Source: Eudoraea adriatica DSM 19308
GTDB lineage: Bacteria > Bacteroidota > Bacteroidia > Flavobacteriales > Flavobacteriaceae
Direction of reading: 5' to 3'
Length of the DNA stretch: 64,000 nucleotides
NCBI RefSeq assembly: GCF_000382125.1
Contig: NZ_KB907554.1
Coordinates: forward strand, 41,978-105,977
Program-made: the position numbers and the translations under genes
Part shown: in pieces, positions 55,849 through 64,000 of the stretch
Layout of the letters: each line of letters opens with the position of its first letter
Position numbering within the stretch: position 1 is the first letter of the stretch
Notes under the pieces: model-generated
The model's database searches: none
Told to the model about the DNA's origin: nothing
The model's input: the letters and a program-made list of their open reading frames with translations, nothing else

Positions 55849-56814
55849 ATGGCAAAGTATATGATATTTAACAAGCACTACATTGTTACTCTAATACTGA
55901 TTTTTACTGCAATAGGAGGCTTGTTAGCACAGCAAGATGCCCAGTTTACGCAATATATGTATAATACAATGAGCGTTAACCCTGCCTATGCCGGTTCAAG
56001 AGGCCAGCTTAGTATTGCGGGTTTGTATAGATCTCAGTGGGTAGGCCTTGAGGGAGCCCCGGAAACATTTACATTAAACCTTCATTCACCTATAAGGAAT
56101 AGCAAATTAGGCTATGGAATTTCTATTATTAATGATAATATTGGTGATGGCGTAGTCCAGGAAACTTATCTGGATGGGGTTTTGTCATATACTATTGACG
56201 TATCCTACGAAGGAAAATTGTCTTTTGGTCTTAACTTTGGCGGTAGTATGTTAAACCTGGATTTTGCAGGTTTGAATAATTTTGATGACGAACCAATTGC
56301 AGGGGATAATATAGAAAATAAATTTAGCCCCAATTTTGGTTTGGGAGTTTATTATCATACCAATAAATTTTACGCCGGAATATCCGCACCAAGGTTGATA
56401 GCCTCAGATTATTTTGACAATTCTCAACGCGATGCCAATAGTGTGCAATTCCTTTCAAGAGAAAAAATAAACTTTTATTTAATCACCGGAGTTGTACTTG
56501 ATTTAAACAGTCAGCTAAAGTTTAAACCTGCCTTACTGACTAAAGTTGTAGGAGGAGCCCCCCTACAGGTAGATCTTTCTGCAAGTTTTCTATTGAATGA
56601 GAAGTTCTCTTTTGGTGCGGCATACCGTTGGGATGCTGCCTTTAGCGCATTAATCGGATTTCAATTATCTGATCAGTTAATGCTGGGCCTTGCATATGAT
56701 AAGGAAACTACTGAACTGGGAAGTACCCGATTTAATGATGGGTCTTTTGAGGTATTCCTTAGATTCGAATTGGTAAAATCATTTCAACGTTTAGTTTCAC
56801 CCCGATTCTTTTAA
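55849..56814 (+). CDS. PorP/SprF family type IX secretion membrane protein
   Basis: A 321-residue outer-membrane protein with an N-terminal signal helix (HYIVTLILIFTAIGGLLAQQ) followed by DAQFTQYMYNTMSVNPAYAGSRGQ, the hallmark of the PorP/SprF family, and beta strands throughout ending in LRFELVKSFQRLVSPRFF. SprF-type proteins help export or anchor a specific type B CTD partner, here most likely the protein encoded 3 bp upstream. An ATG four codons in (MIFNK) is an alternative start. Confidence 0.93.
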   Translation: MAKYMIFNKHYIVTLILIFTAIGGLLAQQDAQFTQYMYNTMSVNPAYAGSRGQLSIAGLYRSQWVGLEGAPETFTLNLHSPIRNSKLGYGISIINDNIGDGVVQETYLDGVLSYTIDVSYEGKLSFGLNFGGSMLNLDFAGLNNFDDEPIAGDNIENKFSPNFGLGVYYHTNKFYAGISAPRLIASDYFDNSQRDANSVQFLSREKINFYLITGVVLDLNSQLKFKPALLTKVVGGAPLQVDLSASFLLNEKFSFGAAYRWDAAFSALIGFQLSDQLMLGLAYDKETTELGSTRFNDGSFEVFLRFELVKSFQRLVSPRFF

Positions 56815-56825
56815 AATGTAATTAA

Positions 56826-58760
56826 ATGACAAAAAAAGTACTCTTAACTTCAATCCTGACAGTATTTCTGCTGGCCATGACATTTGCTCAGGAAAGACTC
56901 GTAGTCAAGGGGAATAAAAAGTATGCCGAATATTCATTTAGTCCGGCGATTGATATTTATAAAAAAGTAATCGATAAAGGATATGTGACTAGTGAACTAT
57001 TAGAAAAATTAGGAAACTCATATTATTTTAATGCAAATTACGAAGAGGCGGAAAAAGTCTATAAGCAGCTTATTGAAACTTATGGGTCTGAAGTAGGTCC
57101 GGAATACTATTTTAGGTATGGGCAAACGCTCAAAACACTTGGAGACTACAGAAACTCGGATTCTATCCTGGCCCGCTTTGCGGATATGAGCTCAAATGAT
57201 TTGCGATCAAAAATAATCAAAACCGCAAAAGATTATAAGGAAGAAATTGCCAGAAATTCCGGCCGTTATGATATTGAACTTTTTGAGTACAATTCCAAAT
57301 ATTCAGATTTTGCACCTGCCTTCTATAAAGAGGGTTTGATTTTTTCATCAGACCGGGACACGGGCAATCTTGCCAGATACAGACATACCTGGAATTCCAA
57401 GGATTTTCTGGATATCTATAAGGTAAATACAGATAGCAGTTCGAACAACCGGGTGGTAAAGATGAATATGCTTAACTCCAGGCTGCATGAATCTACTTCC
57501 GTGGCCACCAGGGATGGCACAACAATTTATTTTACACGAAATAACTTTGTTGATGGTAAATCCAGAAAAGATGAAGAAGGTGTTGTGCGATTAAAGGTTT
57601 TCAGGATTAACTGGAAGGATGGCGAATGGTCTGCCATTGAAGAATTACCCTTTAACAGTGATAGCTATTCAGTTGCCCACCCGGCCTTGAGCCCTGACGA
57701 AAAAACACTTTTCTTTGCTGCAGATATGGCGGATTCAAAAGGCGCATCCGATATTTATAAGGTTTCCATAAATGAGGATGGCACGTTTGGCTTACCAATG
57801 AATTTAGGCGCTGCTGTAAATACGGAAGCAAGGGAAACATTCCCGTTTGTCAGTAGTGAAAATATCCTTTATTTTTCTTCAGATGGTCATCCGGGACTCG
57901 GAGGGTTGGATATTTTTGCAACTAAAATCGACAATGAGAATATTTCAAATCCTGTATTAAATGTGGGAGAGCCTGTAAATAGTAACAGGGATGATTTTTC
58001 CTATATAATAAATGAGGAAAACAAAAGAGGTTATTTTGCATCTAATCGCGCCGATGGCATGGGAGCCGATGATATTTATGGTTTCCTGGAAACAAGACCT
58101 TTAATCTTTGAATGTCTGCAACCTATAACAGGCACCGTTAGAGACAAAATTTCCAATGACGTACTCGTTGGAGCCACTGTTAAAGTGATAAATGAAGAAA
58201 ATGAAGAAGTCTTGTCTGCAATTACAGATGATAATGGCAATTATACCCTGAGTTGCGATTGCAATCAGGGAAATTTTGTCAGGGCACAAACACAAGGGTA
58301 TATTCCGGCAGAGGAATATCTTCCAATATCGGATGGCAAACCAATTATAATTGACTTTTATTTGGAACGAGAGATAGTAGATGCCGGTTTTGGGGATGAT
58401 TTGTTCAAACTGTTGCAGCTAAGCACGATATATTTCGATTTTGGCAAATACGATATCAGGCGCGATGCGGAAATAGAAATTCAGAAAGTTATCGCGGCAA
58501 TGGATAAATATCCCAGCCTTAAAATAAAAGCGAATTCTCATACAGATAGCAGGGGGGCTGATTCCTTTAATCTTTGGTTATCTCAAAAAAGGGCCGAGTC
58601 TACCGTGAATTATATGATATCTCAGGGTATTGACGCAGATCGTATTAAAGGTGAGGGATATGGAGAAACCCGCCTGATAAATGAATGTGATGATGGTGTA
58701 AAATGCTCCGAAGAAAAGCACCAGTTAAATCGCAGGTCGGAGTTCATCATTTTGGAGTAA
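56826..58760 (+). CDS. OmpA-family protein with TPR, PD40 and carboxypeptidase-regulatory-like domains
   Basis: A 644-residue envelope protein with signal peptide MTKKVLLTSILTVFLLAMTFA. In order: TPR-like helices (about 20-135), WD40-like PD40 strands (about 150-425, ALSPDEKTLFFAADM, FPFVSSENILYFSSDGHPGLGG), a carboxypeptidase-regulatory-like beta domain (about 435-515, GATVKVINEENEEV), and a C-terminal OmpA peptidoglycan-binding domain (IYFDFGKYDIRRDAEIEI ... HTDSRGADSFNLWLSQKRAE ... LNRRSEFIIL). It should tether outer-membrane T9SS components to the cell wall. 11 bp after the PorP/SprF gene, forming a three-gene module. Confidence 0.93.
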   Translation: MTKKVLLTSILTVFLLAMTFAQERLVVKGNKKYAEYSFSPAIDIYKKVIDKGYVTSELLEKLGNSYYFNANYEEAEKVYKQLIETYGSEVGPEYYFRYGQTLKTLGDYRNSDSILARFADMSSNDLRSKIIKTAKDYKEEIARNSGRYDIELFEYNSKYSDFAPAFYKEGLIFSSDRDTGNLARYRHTWNSKDFLDIYKVNTDSSSNNRVVKMNMLNSRLHESTSVATRDGTTIYFTRNNFVDGKSRKDEEGVVRLKVFRINWKDGEWSAIEELPFNSDSYSVAHPALSPDEKTLFFAADMADSKGASDIYKVSINEDGTFGLPMNLGAAVNTEARETFPFVSSENILYFSSDGHPGLGGLDIFATKIDNENISNPVLNVGEPVNSNRDDFSYIINEENKRGYFASNRADGMGADDIYGFLETRPLIFECLQPITGTVRDKISNDVLVGATVKVINEENEEVLSAITDDNGNYTLSCDCNQGNFVRAQTQGYIPAEEYLPISDGKPIIIDFYLEREIVDAGFGDDLFKLLQLSTIYFDFGKYDIRRDAEIEIQKVIAAMDKYPSLKIKANSHTDSRGADSFNLWLSQKRAESTVNYMISQGIDADRIKGEGYGETRLINECDDGVKCSEEKHQLNRRSEFIILE

Positions 58761-58785
58761 ATTCATTTGACAAAGTATGATTTTG

Positions 58786-58817
58786 AAGCAGTTACTTTTG
58801 GTAACTGCTTTATTTTT
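58786..58817 (+). terminator. Terminator of the surface-protein module
   Basis: AAGCAGTTAC pairs perfectly with GTAACTGCTT (10 bp) around TTTTG, followed by TATTTTTTT. Confidence 0.9.
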
Positions 58818-59017
58818 TTAAAGGTTTAAAAATCATTAATAGCAGGGCTTTATCGTTTAACTGCACGCTGAATATCTCCGGAATTGGCTCAAAAAAAGTA
58901 TGCTATACTTCGATAACCAGGCTTTTCACTAACCTAATTCGCACTTATACAACAAATATTTATTTGAAAGGATTATCAAAGGTATTTTTGATGCTTATAG
59001 CTATACCCAATTATAAA

Positions 59018-62000
59018 ATGAAGTATAATCCATTGCTATTTGCCCTGGTCTTTATGGCCTTTTTAGGTTCGGCAGTTCAATCTTATGGACAGGGAATTTT
59101 CCTGGATAATTTCAATTCAACCTCATATTCCAACAACAATGGATCGGCAAATTTTGCCGCGGATTGGGTGGAGACGAATGAAGGCACAGATCCGTCAGGA
59201 GGCAGGATACAGATAAATTCCAATCAATTACGATTTAATAATCTGGATGGAAGGAGCATAGCCAGGACCCTGGACTTGTCTGTAAGTACAGCAGTGACAC
59301 TTACCTTAGATTATGATGCTACCAGCCGTGGCAATGAAGGTTTGCAGGTTCAGCTTTGGAATAACAACACCTCCGCTTACGAAACGGTTGCAACGATTAA
59401 TACCTCTGTAAGCGGTTCTATATCACACTCATTAACTACTGATCAAATGTCATCAGCATCGGCTATTAGATTTGTGGGTGTTGATAATGGTTGGGGTAAT
59501 GGAGAGACAATTTTTATTGATAATGTTCAGTTTGTGGCAATATCCACGCCATTTATCTCCATTGATGAAATATCGGTTAATGAGAATGCCGGAACGGCGA
59601 CTTTTACGGCCACTCATTTGGGGCTTCCGGCCGGAGGGCCTTTTACGGTGAATTTTCAAACTGTTGACGGTACAGCTACCGCAGGAAGCGATTATACGGC
59701 TATAACTGGAGGTATATTAAGTTTTAACGGAACAGTTGGAGATACAGAACAAATAACGGTTTCGATAAGCGATGATACTATATTTGAATCCGTTGAAACC
59801 TTTAGTATTCAACTTACAGGAACTTCTGATGTCTCAGTTGATATCACTGATACGGGTACAGGGTCTATAAATGATAATGAAGCGGTTTTGGGGAATACTC
59901 CCTTAGCCCTTTTTCGTGAATTTGATGGATATATGGATTATACTTCAACGGCTGGTACACTTAGAACTCAACCAGATTCTGTCGATCCATGTGCCATTAC
60001 CACTTCTTCCTCAAATACGTTAACTTCATCAATACCCGCCGGGGCAACTATTGAAGGAGCTTATTTGTATTGGGCTCATTCCGGTACTACCCTGGATTCT
60101 CAAGTTACTTTTGAGGGTACTACGGTTAATGCAGATATGGCTTATACGACAACGGAATTTGGTTTGACCTTTTATGGATTAGTCAGCGATGTGACCTCTC
60201 TAATTTCAGGAATTCCTGATCCATCCACCAATGTCTATGATTTTTCAGGATTGTCCGTAGATAATACAGGTTCATATTGCAGTACCACCGTCGTTTTGGG
60301 AGGGTGGTCGTTAATTGTTTTTTATTCGCATCCAAGTCTACCGGCATCTACGATCAACCTCTATCAGGGATATGATGGCAATCAATATTCTTCTTCCACT
60401 TTTTCATTAAGCGGATTTTATGCCATTGGCTCAACAGGGGCGAAAACTACTGCTCTTTCCTGGGAAGGTGATCAAAACCGTACGGGCAGCGAATCACTAC
60501 AATTCACAGCTCCATTATCAGGGACTAACAAACTCGTTGGAGATGGAGATAATGACGGCGTTACTACAGACAATCCATTTAACTCCACTCTATATGACAA
60601 TACAACGGCCCCGGTTGTAAATAACACTGGCAATTATGGCGTTGATCTAGATACATATGACGTTTCTTCGTATATCTTACCTGGCGAAACATCCGCCACT
60701 ACCCAGATCAATGTAGGGATTGATTATGTAATTATGAACGCTGTAGTACTAAAAGTGCCTTCCAATTTAATAACCGGACGTGTGTTTGAAGATGTGAATT
60801 ATGGAGGTGGTGCCGGACGAAACTATGCATCCGCTTCCGGTGTTGGGTTACCCGGTGTAACAGTCGAATTATACGACTCGCTTGGTATCCTTGTGGACAC
60901 CCAAACTACAGATGCTTCAGGAACATATGTATTCGCCGGGATGGTGAATGATACGTATAACATACGCGTTGTAAATGGAAATGTTAGATCGTCAAGGCCG
61001 GGAGGTAGCGGTTGTGGCAGTTGCATCCCGGTCCAGACCTTTAAAACCGAATATATTGCCAGTGCTCTCGTGGAAAGACCCAATGAGGTGGGAGGAGCAA
61101 ATCCTTCTGCTGCAGATCCTTCAGCAGGTACATTAGCAGGTGCTCAAACAATTGCTTCTGTTACTATTGCTAATGAGGGAGTTGCTGGATTAGACTTTGG
61201 CTTTAATTTTAATACTATTGTAAATACTAATGCGGATGAACAGGGGTCCCTGGAACAATTTATTGTAAATAGCAATAATCTGGGTGAAACCGGACTCGAT
61301 ATTGAAGCAAATGCCATATTTGATCCCGTGGCCGGGGAAGATACTTCCGTATTTATGATCCCATCCTCCGCAGATCCTTTAGGCAGGGCAGCCGATCCTA
61401 ATTTTGGGAGTGGTTATTTCGATATTTTCTTAACTAATGGTACTCCGTTATCCGTGATTTCTGGTAATAACACAAATATCGATGGGAGAACACAGACGGC
61501 CTACTCCGGAGATACCAATACGGGAGCCGTTGGTTCTGGTGGCACATCTGTTGGAACTTCGGCAATTCCGCTACCAAGTTATAACCTGCCTGAAATACAA
61601 ATTAACAAACAAAATGGAGAAGTAGCACAAACACAGGGTACAAATGTCTCAATCCGAAATATGGCAATCCTTGGAGGAAATGTGGCAGGTATAGAGGTAT
61701 TAGACGGATCTGCCGCTATATCCAATAATCTTATTGGAGTTAATGCTGCTGGCGTAGGATCAGGCAATACTGACAATGGTATATTAATTTCCAACGGGGC
61801 TGCAGTTATAGATGGAAATTATTTTTCCAGCAATACGGATGCCGGAATTTTGGTAGATGGAGGAACTTCTACCACCATTCAGAATAATCATTTTAGCACG
61901 AATGGCGATGGGCCTTGTGATGATAATATTACAATTGCAGGTGGAACAGGAATCGTGATACAACAGAATTTAATTGAAAATGCAACCGGACTAGGTATTG

Positions 62001-62773
62001 ACGGGGATGGGATTTCTGGAAATGTATCGATACTGGAAAATACAATTACCGGTTCTGGTCAGGATGGAGGTACCTGTAGTGGAAATCTTGAAAATGCAGG
62101 GATATTGCTCGACGGTGATAATTCTGCTATAACAAATAATTTAATATTTTCTAATGGAGGCCCGGGTATAGTTCTGGCCGGAGGAAATACCAGTGGAAAT
62201 CTAATTTCTCAAAATTCCATTTATGCCAACGGAACCACCTCAGATGCCCTGGGGATTGATTTGGACAGTTCGGATAACGCAGGAGATGGGGTTACCCTGA
62301 ACGATAATGGCGATAGTGATAACGGTCCTAATAATCTGTCGAATTTTCCAATTATAACTGCAGCATATATGTCGGGTACCGACCTGGTGATTAAAGGCTG
62401 GGCGCGTCCGGGGGCCACTATTGAGGTATTTCTTACCGATATCAATGAAGGAACTGCCACTGCAGGAGAGAACGAATTAGGCTTCAGTACGGACTATGGT
62501 GAAGGTCAGTCATATCTGGGAACCGTCGTTGAGGGAAGTGGAGCTGATCTTGATACAGGCAGCTCTGCGTATACGGATGTTGACGGAAACACGGACAATA
62601 CCAATCGTTTTCATTTTAGTATGGCAATCCCACCCATAGTTTCCATAGGTGATTTTATAACGGCGACTGCTACCCTAAGTAACAGTACTTCTGAATTTTC
62701 CCCTATGAGTATACTTAAAGTCCAAACGGTCATTACCAACCGCAGAATCACTTACAGAGTTAACCAAAATTAG
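59018..62773 (+). CDS. Calx-beta / beta-helix cell-surface protein
   Basis: A 1251-residue exported protein starting at the ATG at 59018 (MKYNPLLFALVFMAFLGSA, signal peptide); a TTG at 58964 would add a non-signal segment. In order: a jellyroll-like domain (about 30-180), a Calx-beta domain (about 182-290, ISIDEISVNENAGTATFTAT), a domain with EGAYLYWAHSGT, a SdrD/Cna B-like domain (about 590-670, GLPGVTVELYDS), then a right-handed beta-helix region (about 865-1090, SNNLIGVNAAG, IQNNHFSTNGDG) and a C-terminal beta part. No type A or B T9SS domain is visible; the protein ends in RRITYRVNQN. Function is likely adhesion or polysaccharide contact, inferred. Confidence 0.85.
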   Translation: MKYNPLLFALVFMAFLGSAVQSYGQGIFLDNFNSTSYSNNNGSANFAADWVETNEGTDPSGGRIQINSNQLRFNNLDGRSIARTLDLSVSTAVTLTLDYDATSRGNEGLQVQLWNNNTSAYETVATINTSVSGSISHSLTTDQMSSASAIRFVGVDNGWGNGETIFIDNVQFVAISTPFISIDEISVNENAGTATFTATHLGLPAGGPFTVNFQTVDGTATAGSDYTAITGGILSFNGTVGDTEQITVSISDDTIFESVETFSIQLTGTSDVSVDITDTGTGSINDNEAVLGNTPLALFREFDGYMDYTSTAGTLRTQPDSVDPCAITTSSSNTLTSSIPAGATIEGAYLYWAHSGTTLDSQVTFEGTTVNADMAYTTTEFGLTFYGLVSDVTSLISGIPDPSTNVYDFSGLSVDNTGSYCSTTVVLGGWSLIVFYSHPSLPASTINLYQGYDGNQYSSSTFSLSGFYAIGSTGAKTTALSWEGDQNRTGSESLQFTAPLSGTNKLVGDGDNDGVTTDNPFNSTLYDNTTAPVVNNTGNYGVDLDTYDVSSYILPGETSATTQINVGIDYVIMNAVVLKVPSNLITGRVFEDVNYGGGAGRNYASASGVGLPGVTVELYDSLGILVDTQTTDASGTYVFAGMVNDTYNIRVVNGNVRSSRPGGSGCGSCIPVQTFKTEYIASALVERPNEVGGANPSAADPSAGTLAGAQTIASVTIANEGVAGLDFGFNFNTIVNTNADEQGSLEQFIVNSNNLGETGLDIEANAIFDPVAGEDTSVFMIPSSADPLGRAADPNFGSGYFDIFLTNGTPLSVISGNNTNIDGRTQTAYSGDTNTGAVGSGGTSVGTSAIPLPSYNLPEIQINKQNGEVAQTQGTNVSIRNMAILGGNVAGIEVLDGSAAISNNLIGVNAAGVGSGNTDNGILISNGAAVIDGNYFSSNTDAGILVDGGTSTTIQNNHFSTNGDGPCDDNITIAGGTGIVIQQNLIENATGLGIDGDGISGNVSILENTITGSGQDGGTCSGNLENAGILLDGDNSAITNNLIFSNGGPGIVLAGGNTSGNLISQNSIYANGTTSDALGIDLDSSDNAGDGVTLNDNGDSDNGPNNLSNFPIITAAYMSGTDLVIKGWARPGATIEVFLTDINEGTATAGENELGFSTDYGEGQSYLGTVVEGSGADLDTGSSAYTDVDGNTDNTNRFHFSMAIPPIVSIGDFITATATLSNSTSEFSPMSILKVQTVITNRRITYRVNQN

Positions 62774-63299
62774 CCTAAGTAAAGGTTGGCTATAAATTGT
62801 TAAAATTACAGGTATTTCTTACAAAAATATTTTGGTAAACCCTATCATTATTGGGATGATCGACCAACGAATTTTCCAAGAAAAAAGGCAAATTTTCGAT
62901 GAACACCTCAATTATTTATCCCTTGACTCTGAATAATGCCACTTACACAACAATTATTTTCCTGGCGCAGCCATAGAGTTAATTTTGTAAGGTGTAATTA
63001 AACCATTTGAATAATAAACAATTGATTAATGGTTTAATCAACCCCCGGATTATGAATAACTTGACCAACTTAATGAAGTATAACCAGGCCTGGTTTCTCA
63101 GCTCATCATGGAGAAATTTTCTCCGGCCTGAACAAATTTCTTTTCTGTTCGGAAAAAGATATTCCCATAGTCAATTTAATGTTGGTTGCGCTCTTATAAA
63201 AATGTGATCCAGATCACATAATGGGAGGAAGCCAAACAAGGTGTATTACACAAGTAGAATTATAAAGTTGAAGAAAAATTTATAGGTAAAGATATAGTC
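62774..63299. other. Intergenic region with inverted repeats, no gene accepted
   Basis: 526 bp. It holds an 11-bp inverted repeat ATTAAACCATT/AATGGTTTAAT (62997-63007 and 63028-63038) and the CRP-like palindrome at 63202-63219. A 66-codon frame at 63007-63207 starts with TTG and has no recognisable protein, so I do not call it. No tRNA or clear terminator is visible. Confidence 0.6.
63202..63219. promoter_or_regulatory. CRP/FNR-type palindrome
   Basis: ATGTGATC-CA-GATCACAT is an 8+2+8 palindrome that matches the TGTGA-N6-TCACA operator core of CRP-family regulators. It lies 80 bp before the ATG of the next gene. Binding by any protein is inference. Confidence 0.5.
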
Positions 63300-64000
63300 A
63301 TGAAATTAAGACTTTTATTAGTAGTATTTCTGATATCCGGATTTGCTTTTGCCCAAACCACGGTTACGCTGCAGGATCAGTGTAATTGTGAGGTCTTAAG
63401 CGGAACTGCGGTTACTGTGCCCGGTGCAATTAGTCCTTCAGGAGCAGATACAGGAGATATTTATGTAAATACTAACACCGGAATCATATATTTCTGGGAT
63501 GGTAATAGCTGGGAATTGACATCAACGGATGACCAGCAACTGCAGAATTTTAGTTTTAATGGGGCAACCAGTATTCTTACTTTAGATATTGAAGATGGTA
63601 ATTCCGTTTCAGTAGATTTATCTGCTTTGAGCAACAGTGGCACAGATGACCAGGCACTTACCCTTGCAGGTAATATCCTTACTTTGGAAGATGGTGGTAC
63701 CGTAAACCTTGCTCCTTATTTAGACAATACAGACGATCAGACAATAACTGCATTTAGCTTAGATGCAAGCAATATTCTTACAATTACTTTAGAGAGTGGT
63801 AATACCCAAACCGTTGATCTTTCGGGACTTGTAGGTACCGATGACCAAACAGCAACAGAAGTAAATTACGACAATACGACTTCTGGCTTAGCAGCCCTGA
63901 ATGTACAGGATGCGATCGATGAGATCAACGCGGCTGCCGGTACGGTGGCTTTGGTGGATAATGGCGACGGCACCTATGATTTCACGGATGCAGCAGGAAC
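63300..64000 (+). CDS. Exported repeat protein, N-terminal part (cut by window edge)
   Basis: 233 codons open to the window edge from the ATG at 63300. Signal peptide MKLRLLLVVFLISGFAFAQ, then a Cys-containing segment (DQCNCEVLSG) and GDIYVNTNTGIIYFWDGNSW. After that come repeats opening with TDDQ at codons 76, 115, 144 and 180, and the motif NTTSGLAALNVQDAIDE, which is frequent in large flavobacterial surface proteins. The 3' end, and any T9SS sorting domain, lie outside the window. Confidence 0.8.
   Translation, partial: MKLRLLLVVFLISGFAFAQTTVTLQDQCNCEVLSGTAVTVPGAISPSGADTGDIYVNTNTGIIYFWDGNSWELTSTDDQQLQNFSFNGATSILTLDIEDGNSVSVDLSALSNSGTDDQALTLAGNILTLEDGGTVNLAPYLDNTDDQTITAFSLDASNILTITLESGNTQTVDLSGLVGTDDQTATEVNYDNTTSGLAALNVQDAIDEINAAAGTVALVDNGDGTYDFTDAAG

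Noticed and set aside
63007..63207. 66-codon frame beginning with TTG
   Set aside because: No recognisable domain, no good start context; it overlaps an inverted repeat and the CRP-like site.

Overview
The window is a chromosomal segment of a member of the Bacteroidota, most likely a Flavobacteriia/Flavobacteriaceae-type bacterium. The evidence is the recurrent TAnnTTTG promoter boxes (the Bacteroidota -7 element), weak Shine-Dalgarno sites in front of almost every gene except rpsU, type IX secretion and gliding-type surface proteins (a type B C-terminal sorting domain, PorP/SprF, an OmpA partner), ribosomal protein THX, DUF2851 and DUF3467 proteins, and AT-rich DNA. Nothing points to a prophage, insertion sequence, CRISPR array or recent transfer; most of the window is conserved core genome.

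Layout. 1-10.4 kb: the 5' end of pyrE divergent from a NUDIX hydrolase; an M14 peptidase lipoprotein; a multi-PAS histidine kinase with an overlapping receiver protein; coaD and ddl; then rightward a PASTA protein, an RluD-type pseudouridine synthase, yaaA, a small lipoprotein, and a convergent 42-residue ribosomal protein THX gene. 10.5-15.6 kb: a uracil-DNA-glycosylase-superfamily protein, a divergent PEP carboxylase, and an M20 peptidase. 15.6-22.5 kb: a complete leftward trpEGDCFBA operon plus a small membrane-protein gene. A short leader ORF with three consecutive Trp codons and an intrinsic terminator precede the operon; I read this as ribosome-mediated transcription attenuation. 22.5-26.1 kb: an arylsulfotransferase-family lipoprotein and a marR-nitroreductase-yceI operon with a perfect 16-bp palindrome at its promoter. 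26.2-34.1 kb: two thioredoxin-fold proteins, a rhodanese, DUF2851, PspC, a two-TM K+ channel/RCK protein, an AGCS symporter, a ComEA-type HhH protein and an acyl-CoA dehydrogenase.

34.1-51.1 kb is the translation/transcription core: rpsU (with an extended Shine-Dalgarno), a Xer-type recombinase, hpf, tRNA-Thr/Tyr/Gly/Thr, tuf, tRNA-Trp, secE, nusG, rplKAJL, rpoB, rpoC, a DUF3467 gene and convergent prfC. Hairpins sit at several junctions and probably tune readthrough.

51.5-64 kb is a cell-surface region: a 1442-residue secreted protein with long calcium-binding-type repeats and a type B T9SS sorting domain, immediately followed by PorP/SprF and OmpA/PD40 genes (a typical export/anchoring set), then a 1251-residue Calx-beta/beta-helix protein and the start of another repeat-rich exported protein cut by the window edge.

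The most informative non-coding finds are the trp leader/attenuator (22336-22487), the unique strong Shine-Dalgarno of rpsU, promoter boxes lying only 4-5 nt before start codons (pyrE, trpL, xer gene), which suggest leaderless transcripts, the MarR operator, and a CRP-like palindrome before the last gene.
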